A stretch of 64,000 bases of DNA, taken from positions 1-64,000 of the forward strand of contig JBAKBP010003220.1 of assembly GCA_037953745.1 (NCBI GenBank), read 5' to 3'. The translations under genes were made by a program, and so were the position numbers. Below, one piece after another: positions 33,567 to 45,133 of the stretch; within the stretch, counting starts at the first letter, position 1, and the number at the start of each line of letters is the position of its first letter. The stretch comes from Lithodes maja. Its lineage: Eukaryota; Arthropoda; Malacostraca; Decapoda; Lithodidae. Below the pieces are notes generated by a model that worked only from the letters and a program-made list of their open reading frames with translations, ran no database searches and had not been told where the DNA came from.

Positions 33567-35351
33567 TGTTACGACTGGGGTTCAAATATATCAGGGCTCT
33601 TATTCATTGGACTAGTAATGGCATAAATGTTACAACGGAAAGCGCTAGCTCCAACCTCTGAAGTATATTCCCAGTGAACAAAGAACACAAATACTCTACA
33701 GAGTTCTATATGCAATAATAGGCTATCAAACTCTCAATAAATGTGCGTCTACTCTAGGCTTAATGTTATGTGAAAACAGCCTATTACTACCTATAACCGA
33801 AGGTGCTTGGTTATGGTATACAAAGTAAGGTGGTAAGAGAAGTTACAGCTTACGTTACTTTAATCAATAAATGTCAGGCACTCCTGCATGAAAGAAAGTG
33901 CACTAAAGTCCTTCAACACTAACAAGGAATCTTCTTTAAATGTTAGATGTTATAAAGATGCTCGTATCGGAAATGGAACCCAAAAAGGCAGGCAGCGGAA
34001 CAATGCTCGTGCAGGCTATGCACACAAAAAGGCAGAATATATATAATGCCGTCGGAGCCAAGAATATCCTAAACACTACAACTCTAATAATAATCGCCAC
34101 AATGCAGTATTCCTATCAACAAAAAGAGCCTAAGTCGTTTGTGTCTCAATACATCAAACTAGGCTGCGAAATGCTTGTGTAATCATAAATGGGTATGCAT
34201 AAAAAGAGTAATTAGGTTAATATACTTAATGTCTACTATGATTGATAAAGTCTAGCTAGAGTCAATGATACGAGATACTGGTGCGCATGGCATGCTGCAT
34301 AGCCTAGTGCAAATCTCAAGTCTGTGTGTCAAATATTACGTTATAATGAAGGGTAGCTCTCTTGAGAAACCTTAATACCGAAGTATTAAGCGTTCTCCTG
34401 GCGTACCTCAAAGACAAACAATCGAGACCAGAACAGTGCAGAATGGTATAGGCAAAAAGCCCTCATTCGTGCATGCTCTACTCTCAATGGCACACAGACT
34501 AGAATTTACTCAATCAACTCCAGTTCTCAGGTATGTCGTGCCGCTTTTTACTGAAGCCAGCACTCATAGGAAACAATACCTATGATATCAGACTCCCAGT
34601 CTAGCATTATCTAATCCAGCAGAACACTAACAATTATAGGAAGCGGCAATATGAAAGCCAACCAATGCTTCGTGATCCACTTATCTTAACAACTAACATA
34701 CACAGGTTATATCAGACCATAACACACAATACAACTGGCCAGCATTAAGCTGATTTTGCAGAGTTAACCAGAGGGGATATATGTTAATAAAGGTGGTGAA
34801 AGATATGGAAAATGAGAGATAGGCAGAGGAAAAGATTCTCAGGGGCGGAGCGGGAATAGATAGCAAGGGAAAAAAGATGAGTGTGTTCTAGAAACCAGAT
34901 CTGAGGGAGAGAGTGGCGAGGAACCAGTATATATACTCGCACTAGCTCGAGCCGCGTGGGAAACCAACGGTTACGAGTCGACCGACCACTCACAGAGCTC
35001 GCAGCATGGTAAGGACCTCTCTCCACCAACCCCCGCGAGGCAGCCAGCCGTGACGTCATCGAGCGGGACAAAAAACACTGCGCGCCCCCTCTCACTCTGT
35101 TCTACTCCCTCTCTCTCTCCCAGATCCTATCATTACTAGTTAATGACAAAACATATACTTTACAATTAAATATATAAAGCCTTGACATGGGCGAAAACAA
35201 AGAGCCTTTCTGGACTGCCCATGACACGAGCTTTCATATGAAATAAAGCACACTCTAATACATAAACTGTAGCCCCATCCACTGCCCTGGCGATCCTAGC
35301 GAGTCACTGTAGGACAAGCCATGCGGTTCTAACGGAGTGGTCAACTTCACA
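33567..35351 (-). repeat. 3' LTR of element 2
   Basis: 1785 bp, ending (on its own strand) …CAGTCGTAACA. The minus strand shows a TATA-like AGTATATATACTGG (near 34930-34945), a plausible transcription start region. Confidence 0.9.
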
Positions 35352-35367
35352 CCCCCCCCAAGATTTT
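35352..35367 (-). promoter_or_regulatory. Polypurine tract, element 2
   Basis: On the minus strand AAAATCTTGGGGGGGG immediately precedes the LTR start TGTGAAG. The 3' untranslated stretch 35368-35680 has nothing else recognised. Confidence 0.65.
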
Positions 35368-35684
35368 TCTCAGAGGCCCCAAGGCTCACAAAAATCTGAT
35401 GGTTAGAACCCATGCTATATCTCCACTTCTCATCACCCAGCGGCAGTAAAATATCTGGCACAGTTCTTCAACAAATTTTTTTTTCAAAATTATAACCCTC
35501 CCAACACAATAGGTTAAATTATATGTAGTTATGCTCCTCAAGAGCGAGCTTCTCTAGCCCAGCATTCTGAGAGGAGTGCAACTCAGAATTACTGCTATAA
35601 CATACTGAAAAAATTCAACTATCAAAGAAAGTTTTTTATTTGATTTTTATGTTTTTAATTTGTTTATTTCGGCTGCACTATAGG

Positions 35685-35899
35685 GGCAAGCCTAGTTTTT
35701 TCTTCTATACCAAACGCTCAACTCCTGCTTTACGACCCAATACGCTGGCCTACAACCGCGAGCCAACAAGCACCAAGCGCAAAATGCTATTCAAACTAAA
35801 GCAGGAGGCTACCAGTGTGTCAATCTACCCAGGATCATATACCCTTGAACGACCATCTGCAACCAAGTTGTCACAACCGGCAATATGGCGTATGTCCAG
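35685..35899 (-). pseudogene. RNase H C-terminal tail of element 2
   Basis: Minus-strand codons Leu-Asp-Ile-Arg-His-Ile-Ala-Gly…Asp-Asn…Ala-Asp match the end of the element 1 polyprotein. The segment is separated from the rest of RNase H (beyond 38077) by LINE-B. Confidence 0.75.
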
Positions 35900-35900
35900 G

Positions 35901-38073
35901 TTTTTTTTTTTTTTTTTTTCTATGTGATTGAGGGAGGCAAAAGGCATAACTGCCTATAGCGAGTGCCTCCCCCATAGTTGAAAGAGTGACAGGGCCAAAA
36001 TCAAGGGACGTTCGAGCCAAAATGCCTGGACACACGGAGTTTGAAGCAATTTAAGTCATAGGAAGAGGGAAAGACTGATTCTGGGAGAGAGTTCCAGAGC
36101 TCAGCTGTTGAGTAGAAGAAAGTTTGAGAGTAACGTTTCACTCTTGGGTTGGAGAGTTGCACAGAGTAGGGGTGGGATTGAGTTGCAAGACGGGTACCAC
36201 GTGCCCTACGTAAAGGAGGTGGTATGCACTGGGATAGCTCTGAGGAACACTATTATAGTAGCGATAGAATAGCGAGAGAGATGCAACATTGCGGCGGAGA
36301 GAGAGAGATTGCAGAGAGTTGGTGAGTGGACGGGAGTTAATGATACGAAAGCCCTTCCTTTCAACTTTGTCTAGGAGAGCGGTGTGAGAGGAACCTCCCC
36401 ACACATGTGAACAATACTCAATACAAGGGCGCACTATGCCCCTGTACAGAGCAAGAAGCTGTGCAGGGGAAAAGAACCCCCTAAGGCGGTTGAGCACACC
36501 CAGCTTCTGGGAGGCTGCCTTAGCAAGACTGGTAATATGGTCCTTCCAAATGAGAGCAGAAGAAAAAGAGACACCAAGAATATTGAGAGAAGATGAAGGG
36601 TTGATTTTTGTATTGTTGAAGAATAAGGGATAGTCCGCTGGGAGATCCTGACGGGTAGATAGATGGAGAAATTGGGTTTTGGAAGCATTAAAGTTAACAA
36701 GGTTTTCTCTGCCCCAATTGGAAATTGTATTTAGATCAGAATTTAAGAGTTCTATGGCTTCATTACGTTTGTTGTTGAGAGATTGCTGGCTGGGGCGTTC
36801 TGAAAAACTAATGGAGTAGTGTAAGGTTGAGTCGTCTGCGTATGAATGGATGGGAATTAAGGTACAGTTAAGGAGATCATTTATAAAAATTAGAAAGAGA
36901 ATAGGAGATAGGACAGAGCCCTGAGGAACACCGGAGTTAATAGGGTGAGGAAGTGAACAATGGCCGTCCACAACCGCGGCTATGGAACGGCCGGAAAGGA
37001 AATTAGAGACAAAGGCACAGATGGAGGGATAGAAACCGAAGGAGGGTAGTTTAGAAATTAAAGATTTATGCCAGACTCTATCGAAGGCTTTCGATATGTC
37101 TAGTGCAATAGAAAAAGTCTCACCGAAGTCCCGAAAGGAGGATGACCAAGAGTTAGTAAGATATGAAAGAAGATCACCAGTAGAGCGACCCTTAAGGAAG
37201 CCATACTGGCGATCTGAGAGCAGATTATGAGAAGAGAAATGCTTAAGAAATTTGGAAGCAAGAATAGTTTCAAAAACTTTAGAAAGACAAGAGATAAGAG
37301 CAATTGGACGATAGTTGGAGGGTTGAGAGCGGTCACCCTTCTTTGGGACAGGTTGAATGTGAGCAAACTTCCAGCATGAAGGGAAGACGTTAGAGGATAG
37401 ACAGAGACGAAAGAGTTTGCCTAGGCAGGGAGTCAGCACGGAAGCACAGTTTTTGAGAACAACAGGAGGAACACCGTCCGGACCGTACGCCTTATTAGTG
37501 TTAAGCCCAGAGAGGGTAAAAAGTACATCTTTAGAAGAGATTAGGATATTAGGCATAAGTAAGAGAGAGGAGGGCGGAGAGGGAGGAATAGCACCGGAAT
37601 CATCCAAGGTGGAGTTTCTAGCAAAAGTTTGAGCGAAGAGTTTAGCTTTGTCAGAGGAAGAAGTGATGGTTGAGCCATCAGAGTGGGAAAGGGGAGGGAA
37701 AGACGAGGAAGAGAAATTGTTGGAGAGGTTTTTGGCTAGATGCCAGAAAGCTTGGGAAGAGCTAGAGTTGGATAGTTCAGTGCATTTATTATTGATGAAA
37801 GAGTGTTTGGCAAGTCGAAGAACAGATTTGGCTTGATTCCGGGCAGAAACATATGAAGAATGAGAGTCTTGAGTTTTAAGGCGTCGGTACCGTTTGAATG
37901 CTTCCTCCTTATTGCGGACAGCAGTAGAACAGGCGTGAGTAAACCAAGATTTTTTAGCATTAGTCTGAGAGAAAGAGAATGGAATGTATGCTTCCATGCC
38001 CGATAGGATTACCTCGGTAATGCGTTCAGCACTCTCCGAGGGTCCTCGGCCATGGAAGCAGAAATCATTCCAT
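35901..38073 (-). mobile_element. LINE-B, longest clean copy, nested in element 2
   Basis: A minus-strand insert of about 2.17 kb with a poly-A tail (T-run 35901-35920) and a short AACC-like duplication. A single 619-codon frame (36138-37997) carries the RT: Lys-Ala-Tyr-Gly-Pro-Asp-Gly-Val-Pro-Pro, Asn-Tyr-Arg-Pro-Ile-Ala-Leu-Ile-Ser, Asp-Ile-Ser-Lys-Ala-Phe-Asp-Arg-Val-Trp, Gly-Val-Pro-Gln-Gly-Ser-Val-Leu-Ser-Pro and Tyr-Ala-Asp-Asp. It belongs to the Jockey/CR1/I group, related to LINE-A; the exact clade is not resolved. Endonuclease and ORF1 are absent, so it is 5'-truncated. The C-terminus appears shortened by a frameshift near 36245. It is the youngest layer at this site. Confidence 0.88.
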
Positions 38074-38075
38074 GG

Positions 38076-41000
38076 TTATATACCAATAACCTTAGTGACC
38101 ACCTGGTCAGCCTCATATTCCGATTGTGAAACTGGTCCAAGAACTTGAGAGGGTGATGATCTGGGTAAACTACAACGACCGGACCATAGGCTGGAACACA
38201 GACTTCGAAATGCCTCAGCAAGTACAACCGCCAGCAGCTCCTCCTCGACAACAGAGCAGCTCCCCTGGGCCGAATTGTACTTCTCCGAGCAGAAACTAAC
38301 AGGATGCTCCAGCCCATCATCGTCCTTTTCCACAAGGACGGCACCAGCCCCCACACCACTAGCCTCCGTTGCTAGTTGGAAAGATAGGCTAAAGTCAGGG
38401 GCCCTGAGGATCGGGTGAGTGCACAACAGGTGTTTTACTTCTCCAAACACCCTCTCACACTCAGGCGCCCACTTGAACTTCTCATTCTTGCAGTTATCCT
38501 CCACCTGAGCTTGACTGTCCCGTTCTCCTTCTCCACCTTGACTGCTAAACGTCATCACAGGCACCGTGAGAGGCTCAGGGGGGTTCCTCCCATACTCCTT
38601 CATGGGATTAACATGACATAACTGATTGCGCTTCCGTCTGTCTGGAGTGGCTACCAAGTAAACCAGGTCCGATAGCTCCTCTACCACCCTATAAGGACCA
38701 GTGTACTTCGCGGATAAGGGGTGACCTACAAGGGGCAGTAGAGTCAACACCTCCTGACCCACGTGAAACTCTCTGAGTTCAACCTTGAGGTCGTACCTGT
38801 CCTTCATGAGGGCCTGAGAGCTAGTCAAATTACGGCCAGCCAACTCCAGACTGCGCAACATCCGTTCTCGACTGTTGAGGACACACTTGAGCATAGAACA
38901 AGGTTTTTCTGCGCCCTCCCATACTTCTTCAACCATATGGAGAGGCCCTCTGACACGGTGTCCAAAGACGAGCTCATTAGGGCTGAATCCCAAACTTTCC
39001 CCAGGTACCTCCCGTGCAGCAAACAAAACAACATGAATATCCTGCGGGTAACCATACCGGGAAAAATACACTAGCAAGCCTCGGACCACCGTCTTCACTG
39101 ACCCTTTTCTCATAGGGTACGCGTCAGGGTACCTCGTTGCTACATCTCTCGACTGTGCAACACTGTCCTCCTTCAACTCGACAGCACCGGTACCACATTC
39201 AAGAACCTCCGGGTCTTCCAATTTCAACTTACGAATGTCCGAAGGAGCAAGCCTATCCAAGTGTTTGCGAAACAACTCATGCCCCCCTCCTACATTAAGT
39301 TTGGCCTCCCGTTGCTCTCTCTCTGCGTACCGTTGCTGTCTCATCGTCTTTTTAAGCCCATCCTCTGCCTTTTCCACAACAGTTACTGGGTCTTCTTCAG
39401 ACTCGATATTTGGTCCTAATACTGAGTCCCCGAGAATGTCCGCGGATACTAAACTCTCAACCGCATCAACTTTCAACCCCTTCTCGGTACCTTTCCTCCG
39501 CTGATCTAAAGATTGTTGACCAGAATGTGACTCCCTGGATGCAGGATCTCCGGTGGCAACACACGCCATAGGCTGCCCCGGACACTTCTCAACCCACTCC
39601 TGCTCCTCCCTACTCACGTCGGCCGGCTTCTCGGCAACGACCAAGGGTGGAGCCTCAGAAGTAGGTCCCGCAAAGTCGTTGCCGAGAAGGAGGTCGACGC
39701 CCCCAACAGGTAACTTCTCCACAATCCCTACATCCAGGTCACGAGTCACACCATCAACTTCCACCTTCATTCTCACAAGCGGGTATGACCTTGTCGCATT
39801 AACTCCCTGAACCACAACCACCCGCGCCGTATTGACAGGTTTACCAGTGAAATTTCTCAACAGTGTTTGCGATGCCCCAGTGTCACGCAAAATTCTCACC
39901 TCATGTCTTTTACCCCCCCACTCCACACAACCGAGTCCCCTGTGGTCACTAAAGGCATCATGGACAGGGAATAAGCCTTCCGGATCCTTCTGCACTGGCA
40001 GTGTATTTACCTCGGAAGAAATGCCTCTAACAAACTCCGATGTCCTCTTGAACACTCCAATGCCGTGAGCAAAAGACACGGCTGCCGGAGGAGGTCGACT
40101 AGGGCACTCATTTGCCTTATGACCCTCCTGGTGGCAACTAAAACACATAAATTTCGGTTTCGGCTTATACTGTGATGTAAAAGGCCCCTGACTTTTCACA
40201 TACGGTGTGGTGTAAGGTTTGGATTCAGTTTTAGTTTCATGGCTCTTCTGTTTAAATGTGTCATTGTTACGGGGAGGGGGAGGATAACGGTCCTTAGCAC
40301 TTACATCGTACTTCTGTGAGGACCCGCAACCCCGAATCAACGACAGCCGTCGATCAGCCATTTCTGCTGCTTCGACTAGAGTTCTTGGGTTTTTCTCCTT
40401 CAAGTTCAAAGTTAGATCACCGCCCGTGCTCTTAAAGAACTGCTCCAACATCATTAACTGCTTAATTTCATCAAATGTTGTGACCTTCTCAGATCGGAGC
40501 CAGTTTCCCATAGCATCGGACAAGTCCCGGGCGTGTTCCAAAAAGATGCTATCTCTTCCCTTAGTTACACCCCGGAACTTCAAACGGTACGTTTCTGGTT
40601 GCAATTCGTAAGCCCTCAGGACAGCCTCCTTGAGATCCTCATACACAATACATAACTCCAAAGGTAACGCATCATAGGCTTTAAGACCCTTGCCTATTAA
40701 TCTAGAGGATACAAGTGCTGCCCATTTATTCTCTGGCCACTGGTGTTCCTGGCACTTTTTCTCAAAGCGTGTGAAAAATTCTGTTACACCACTCTCGTCA
40801 AACACCGGAACCAGCTTCAATAAGTGCGAGAGAGATTGATCATGAGCACGGTTACCAGCCCCAAGTCGCTGTCCCGTTGCCTCTACCCGCGACTTCTCTA
40901 CATCCATGTCGGCACAGTACCTAGTCGACTCAGCTTGGATTTTTGCTAGCTCTATTTGCTGCTGAAGCTCACCTGCCCTGATAGCCTTTCTCTCTTCGAT

Positions 41001-41486
41001 CTTAGCTAATTCGAGCTGAAGCAATAATTCTGGAGATAACCCTTGAGGAGGTGAAGGTGCTACAATGTTTGAAATTACCGGTGGTCCCCCCAGGGGCAAC
41101 CCACCCTGCCAGTCACCACCCAACTGCGGAAGCGTCCCCGGGGTCGACAAACTACTGGGATGGCTGGGAGTCGAGTGTAGGGGAAGCATGGCCGAAGGGC
41201 TCTGAGCACTCAACCCATCTCGCTCACCAGTCACCCTGCCCAGTACACACGTTATCAAGTTATCCCTGGTCATGCTGCTAGTACCCGCATGACCGATAGC
41301 TGTGGCCAGGCATTGAAGACCGTACCGATTCACACCCACCAACCGCTCGGCAGTAACAGGCCATTGCAAAAATATCCTAGCATCCTCCTCACAGTTCACC
41401 TGATTAACCATATCATCATACTGCTGTTCCTTAGTTTCGACATTACGTACTGTGTCTCCATTCTCCTCTGATCCGGTATAAGACAT
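38076..41486 (-). pseudogene. gag-pro-pol fusion frame of element 2 with in-frame deletions
   Basis: The ATG at 41486 (minus) starts a frame of more than 1100 codons. It holds an acidic N-terminus, the capsid block shared with element 1, a zinc knuckle C-x2-C-x4-H-x4-C (about 40105-40150) and protease Asp-Thr-Gly-Ala (about 39870-39885). A remnant of integrase follows, then the RNase H start. Three junctions, near 39150, 39030 and 38490, join sequences that are far apart in element 1 without losing the frame. They remove the integrase zinc finger and first Asp, the second Asp through Glu region, and all of RT. Near 38215 a frameshift puts the RNase H C-terminal half in another frame. Unlike element 1 the gag has no frameshift, so a complete Gag and protease could still be made. 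Confidence 0.85.
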
Positions 41487-41691
41487 GATGCTCACAAAAA
41501 TTTCTCACCACAATATTCAGAAAAGAAGCACCCCAAACTCTTATACCTCGATATACACACAAAAATTCTCGGAAATACTCAAGGGCTATACTATGTTGCA
41601 AAACAAAAATTATTCTTGCTGATCCCCGCAAAATATTCTCCAAAACAACAAATGTTCCCTGCTAATAAATGTAGGTTCACCAAATCCTAGG

Positions 41692-41702
41692 TAAGGTCGC
41701 CA
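41692..41702 (-). promoter_or_regulatory. Primer-binding site, element 2
   Basis: On the minus strand TGGCGACCTTA follows the 5' LTR end (GTAACA) after two bases, the same as in element 1 for ten bases. Confidence 0.65.
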
Positions 41703-41704
41703 TT

Positions 41705-43489
41705 TGTTACGACTGGGGTTCAAATATATCAGGGCTCTTATTCATTGGACTAGTAATGGCATAAATGTTACAACGGAAAGCGCTAGCTCCAACCTCTGAA
41801 GTATATTCCCAGTGAACAAAGAACACAAATACTCTACAGAGTTCTATATGCAATAATAGGCTATCAAACTCTCAATATATGTGCGTCTACTCTAGGCTTA
41901 ATGTTATGTGAAAACAGCCTATTACTACCTATAACCGAAGGTGCTTGGTTATGGTATACAAAGTAAGGTGGCAAGAGAAGTTACAGCTTACGTTACTTTA
42001 ATCAATAAATGTCAGGCACTCCTGCATGAAAGAAAGTGCACTAAAGTCCTTCAACACTAACAAGGAATCTTCTTTAAATGTTAGATGTTATAAAGATGCT
42101 CGTATCGGAAATGGAACCCAAAATGGCAGGCAGCGGAACAATGCTCGTGCAGGCTATGCACACAAAAAGGCAGAATATATATAATGCCGTCGGAGCCAAG
42201 AATATCCTAAACACTACAACTCTAATAATAATCGCCACAATGCAGTATTCCTATCAACAAAAAGAGCCTAAGTCGTTTGTGTCTCAATACATCAAACTAG
42301 GCTGCAAAATGCTTGTGTAATCATAAATGGGTATGCATAAAAAGAGTAATTAGGTTAATATACTTAATGTCTACTATGATTGATAAAGTCTAGCTAGAGT
42401 CAATGATACGAGATACTGGTGCGCATGGCATGCTGCATAGCCTAGTGCAAATCTCAAGTCTGTGTGTCAAATATTACGTTATAATGAAGGGTAGCTCTCT
42501 TGAGAAACCTTAATACCGAAGTATTAAGCGTTCTCCTGGCGTACCTCAAAGACAAACAATCGAGACCAGAACAGTGCAGAATGGTATAGGCAAAAAGCCC
42601 TCATTCGTGCATGCTCTACTCTCAATGGCACACAGACTAGAATTTACTCAATCAACTCCAGTTCTCAGGTATGTCGTGCCGCTTTTTACTGAAGCCAGCA
42701 CTCATAGGAAACAATACCTATGATATCAGACTCCCAGTCTAGCATTATCTAATCCAGCAGAACACTAACAATTATAGGAAGCGGCAATATGAAAGCCAAC
42801 CAATGCTTCGTGATCCACTTATCTTAACAACTAACATACACAGGTTATATCAGACCTTAACACACAATACAACTGGCCAGCATTAAGCTGATTTTGCAGA
42901 GTTAACCAGAGGGGATATATGTTAATAAAGGTGGTGAAAGATATGGAAAATGAGAGATAGGCAGAGGAAAAGATTCTCAGGGGCGGAGCGGGAATAGATA
43001 GCAAGGGAAAAAAGATGAGTGTGTTCTAGAAACCAGATCTGAGGGAGAGAGTGGCGAGGAACCAGTATATATACTCGCACTAGCTCGAGCCGCGTGGGAA
43101 ACCAACGGTTACGAGTCGACCGACCACTCACAGAGCTCGCAGCATGGTAAGGACCTCTCTCCACCAACCCCCGCGAGGCAGCCAGCCGTGACGTCATCGA
43201 GCGGGACAAAAAACACTGCGCGCCCCCTCTCACTCTGTTCTACTCCCTCTCTCTCTCCCAGATCCTATCATTACTAGTTAATGACAAAACATATACTTTA
43301 CAATTAAATATATAAAGCCTTGACATGGGCGAAAACAAAGAGCCTTTCTGGACTGCCCATGACACGAGCTTTCATATGAAATAAAGCACACTCTAATACA
43401 TAAACTGTAGCCCCATCCACTGCCCTGGCGATCCTAGCGAGTCACTGTAGGACAAGCCATGCGGTTCTAACGGAGTGGTCAACGTCACA
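41705..43489 (-). repeat. 5' LTR of element 2
   Basis: 1785 bp, almost identical to 33567-35351. Visible differences are single bases (for example AATAAATG/AATATATG, GGTGGTAAG/GGTGGCAAG, CCATAACAC/CCTTAACAC). Confidence 0.9.
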
Positions 43490-43609
43490 GACTTAACTTC
43501 TATTACTACATTATCGCCTATTGTTTCACTGCTATTAATATCACCTAATTTCCTGTCCTGTCTTTTCCTTTCTATCTCCTAATTTCCCTTGTTTTCTTTT
43601 GATGGGTTT

Positions 43610-44108
43610 TTGCCACTTTAAAACCCCACCTCAACTATTCTATCAACTAACCTTCCTAGCACCCCCACCCCTTTCCTACTTAAATGTACATGCATGCGTA
43701 CATGCTATCGTTACCGTAGTTGAGGCTGCAGTTAACTATGAATGGTATTGACAACTCTTGCACAACTTTGCCAGCCAGCAATTAAAACCAATTGCGCTGG
43801 ACAACCATTCACGCCTGACACCTCGTCTTGGCAAGATAGAGCAAGCAATGGGAATCCCACCCTTCATCCTAATATTATCTAAGGCTACCCTATACAACTT
43901 ACGCAGTTCAACACTGGTAAGCTTACCTACGTCATTGCTACCTGCACTAAGTACGACTATGGGTTTATCTCCAAAGTCGTCAATGATGTCCTCCAATCTC
44001 TCACAAACTCTACCTATACCTGCCCCGGGGAGACACTCGAGCTTCCTAACTTTGGTGGAGAGATTTTCACCTAAATACCTAATCCCAGAGTCTCCCCATA
44101 TCAGTAGG
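43610..44108 (-). pseudogene. SGNH-hydrolase (esterase) domain of a LINE ORF1, fragment
   Basis: The minus strand encodes Ile-Trp-Gly-Asp-Ser-Gly-Ile-Arg-Tyr-Leu (block I with the nucleophile Ser) at about 44095-44060. It continues to Val-Leu-Ser-Ala-Gly-Ser-Asn-Asp-Val-Gly (block III Gly-x-Asn-Asp) at about 43950, then a conserved Ser-Ile-Leu-Pro-Arg-Arg. A later piece has His-Leu-Ser-Arg-Lys-Gly-Val after a stop, which could hold the block V His. SGNH/GDSL-type esterase domains are known in ORF1 of some CR1-group LINEs. The frame is interrupted around 43735, so this is a remnant. It might alternatively derive from another transposon or host esterase, but the lack of introns and the repeat context favour a LINE. 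Confidence 0.6.
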
Positions 44109-44561
44109 ATAACTCAATTCACTTGTTATATTGTGTATATAAATAATGTAATTGACTCAATAATTCATATGCTAAAGAATCTGAATATTATCGTTGTTTT
44201 CCGCTATGAAAATTGTGTAATGACTAAAATATAAAAGAAAAGTCCTAATGCAGAAGCTGGTGGGGTTTATAGTATTCCTTGTTTGTCATGTGATGATATA
44301 TACTTTGGAAAAGCTTATAAGACCTTGTTAGAAAGAAAATATCAACGTGAATATTCAGTTATAAATAAATTAAGATTAATTTGGTATTATTCAACACACA
44401 CACACGCACAGGTAGATAGATAGAGATAGACAGAATAACTAATAATATATTATATGATGTAAAATTGTAATCTGTGTATAATCTCATTTGTATCCTTACC
44501 GCGCCATACGACAGGACATGCACGAGCAAGGGCACGAGTTTCTTTGAGTTAGCCGTAAAGT

Positions 44562-44660
44562 AGTTCGCGCACGCCCGTCCTCACCAACTATAGTAATTCG
44601 CGCACGCCCGTCCTCACCAACTATAGTAGTTCGCGCACGCCCGTCCTCACCAACTATAGT
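44562..44660. repeat. Three tandem copies of a 33-bp unit
   Basis: Exact 33-bp period AGTTCGCGCACGCCCGTCC… with a single base change in copy 2. The last copy overlaps the end of the T3 MITE at 44653. Sequence at 44110-44560 contains a short (AC)n near 44395 and nothing else. Confidence 0.9.
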
Positions 44661-44874
44661 CTATTTTTTTCCAGCTGATGATAAACTGAATCTCTTAGCA
44701 GCGAATTTCCCGATACTTAATGGAAGAAATTGAAACTAACATATATCCAAGTCATATTAATGCCAAGTTTTCATAATTAACAACACATTTAGCTCCAAAA
44801 TCTTCGTAATAACTGAATAATGACGATGGGGACATGGCAATTTACCCTCAGCTGGAAACAAAACAGACTGTAGT
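44653..44874. mobile_element. T3-family MITE
   Basis: Terminal inverted repeats of about 33 bp, ACTATAGTCTATTTTTTTCC… and inverted ACTACAGTCTGTTTTGTTTCC…, share CCAGCTGATGATAAA/CCAGCTGAGGGTAAA. The same layout recurs at 55268-55505. No coding; target duplication not clear. Confidence 0.65.
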
Positions 44875-45007
44875 GCTGAGCCATAGTACGGAAGGGCAAT
44901 ATGTGTCTCGGGTGCATTGATGTAAGTTGAAGTAGTTATCGGCGACCGTGTTTCTACCATATTAGTGATAATATATAGCTTCTTTACTATATTTTGGCCA
45001 GAAAGGA

Positions 45008-45116
45008 CTAGAGCAATCGAGCTGACATTTATAAGGGTATGGAAGAGTCAACCACAAAATGGATGTGGGAATTTACAGCCATTTGCTCTAGCTGTTTATG
45101 TGTTACAAGAGGTTAA
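45008..45116 (+). repeat. Dispersed repeat (pair with 6845-6956)
   Basis: About 110 bp related to 6845-6956. It directly precedes the 39-bp satellite. Confidence 0.5.
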
Positions 45117-45133
45117 TTGTCAAGATGCCTGGC

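Larger units (their letters stand above)
33567..43489 (-). mobile_element. Gmr1-like Ty3/Gypsy LTR retrotransposon 2 (internally deleted, nested LINE-B)
   Basis: A 9.9-kb minus-strand insertion with two 1785-bp LTRs (33567-35351 and 41705-43489) and a 4-bp target duplication GACT (33563-33566 and 43490-43493). By eye the LTRs differ at about six positions, so the insertion is recent. The internal region encodes gag, protease, partial integrase and RNase H. Most of the integrase catalytic core and all of RT are deleted. LINE-B (35901-38073) is inserted near the RNase H C-terminus. The gene order agrees with element 1, although the LTR sequences belong to a different subfamily. It cannot encode its own RT or integrase. 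Confidence 0.9.
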
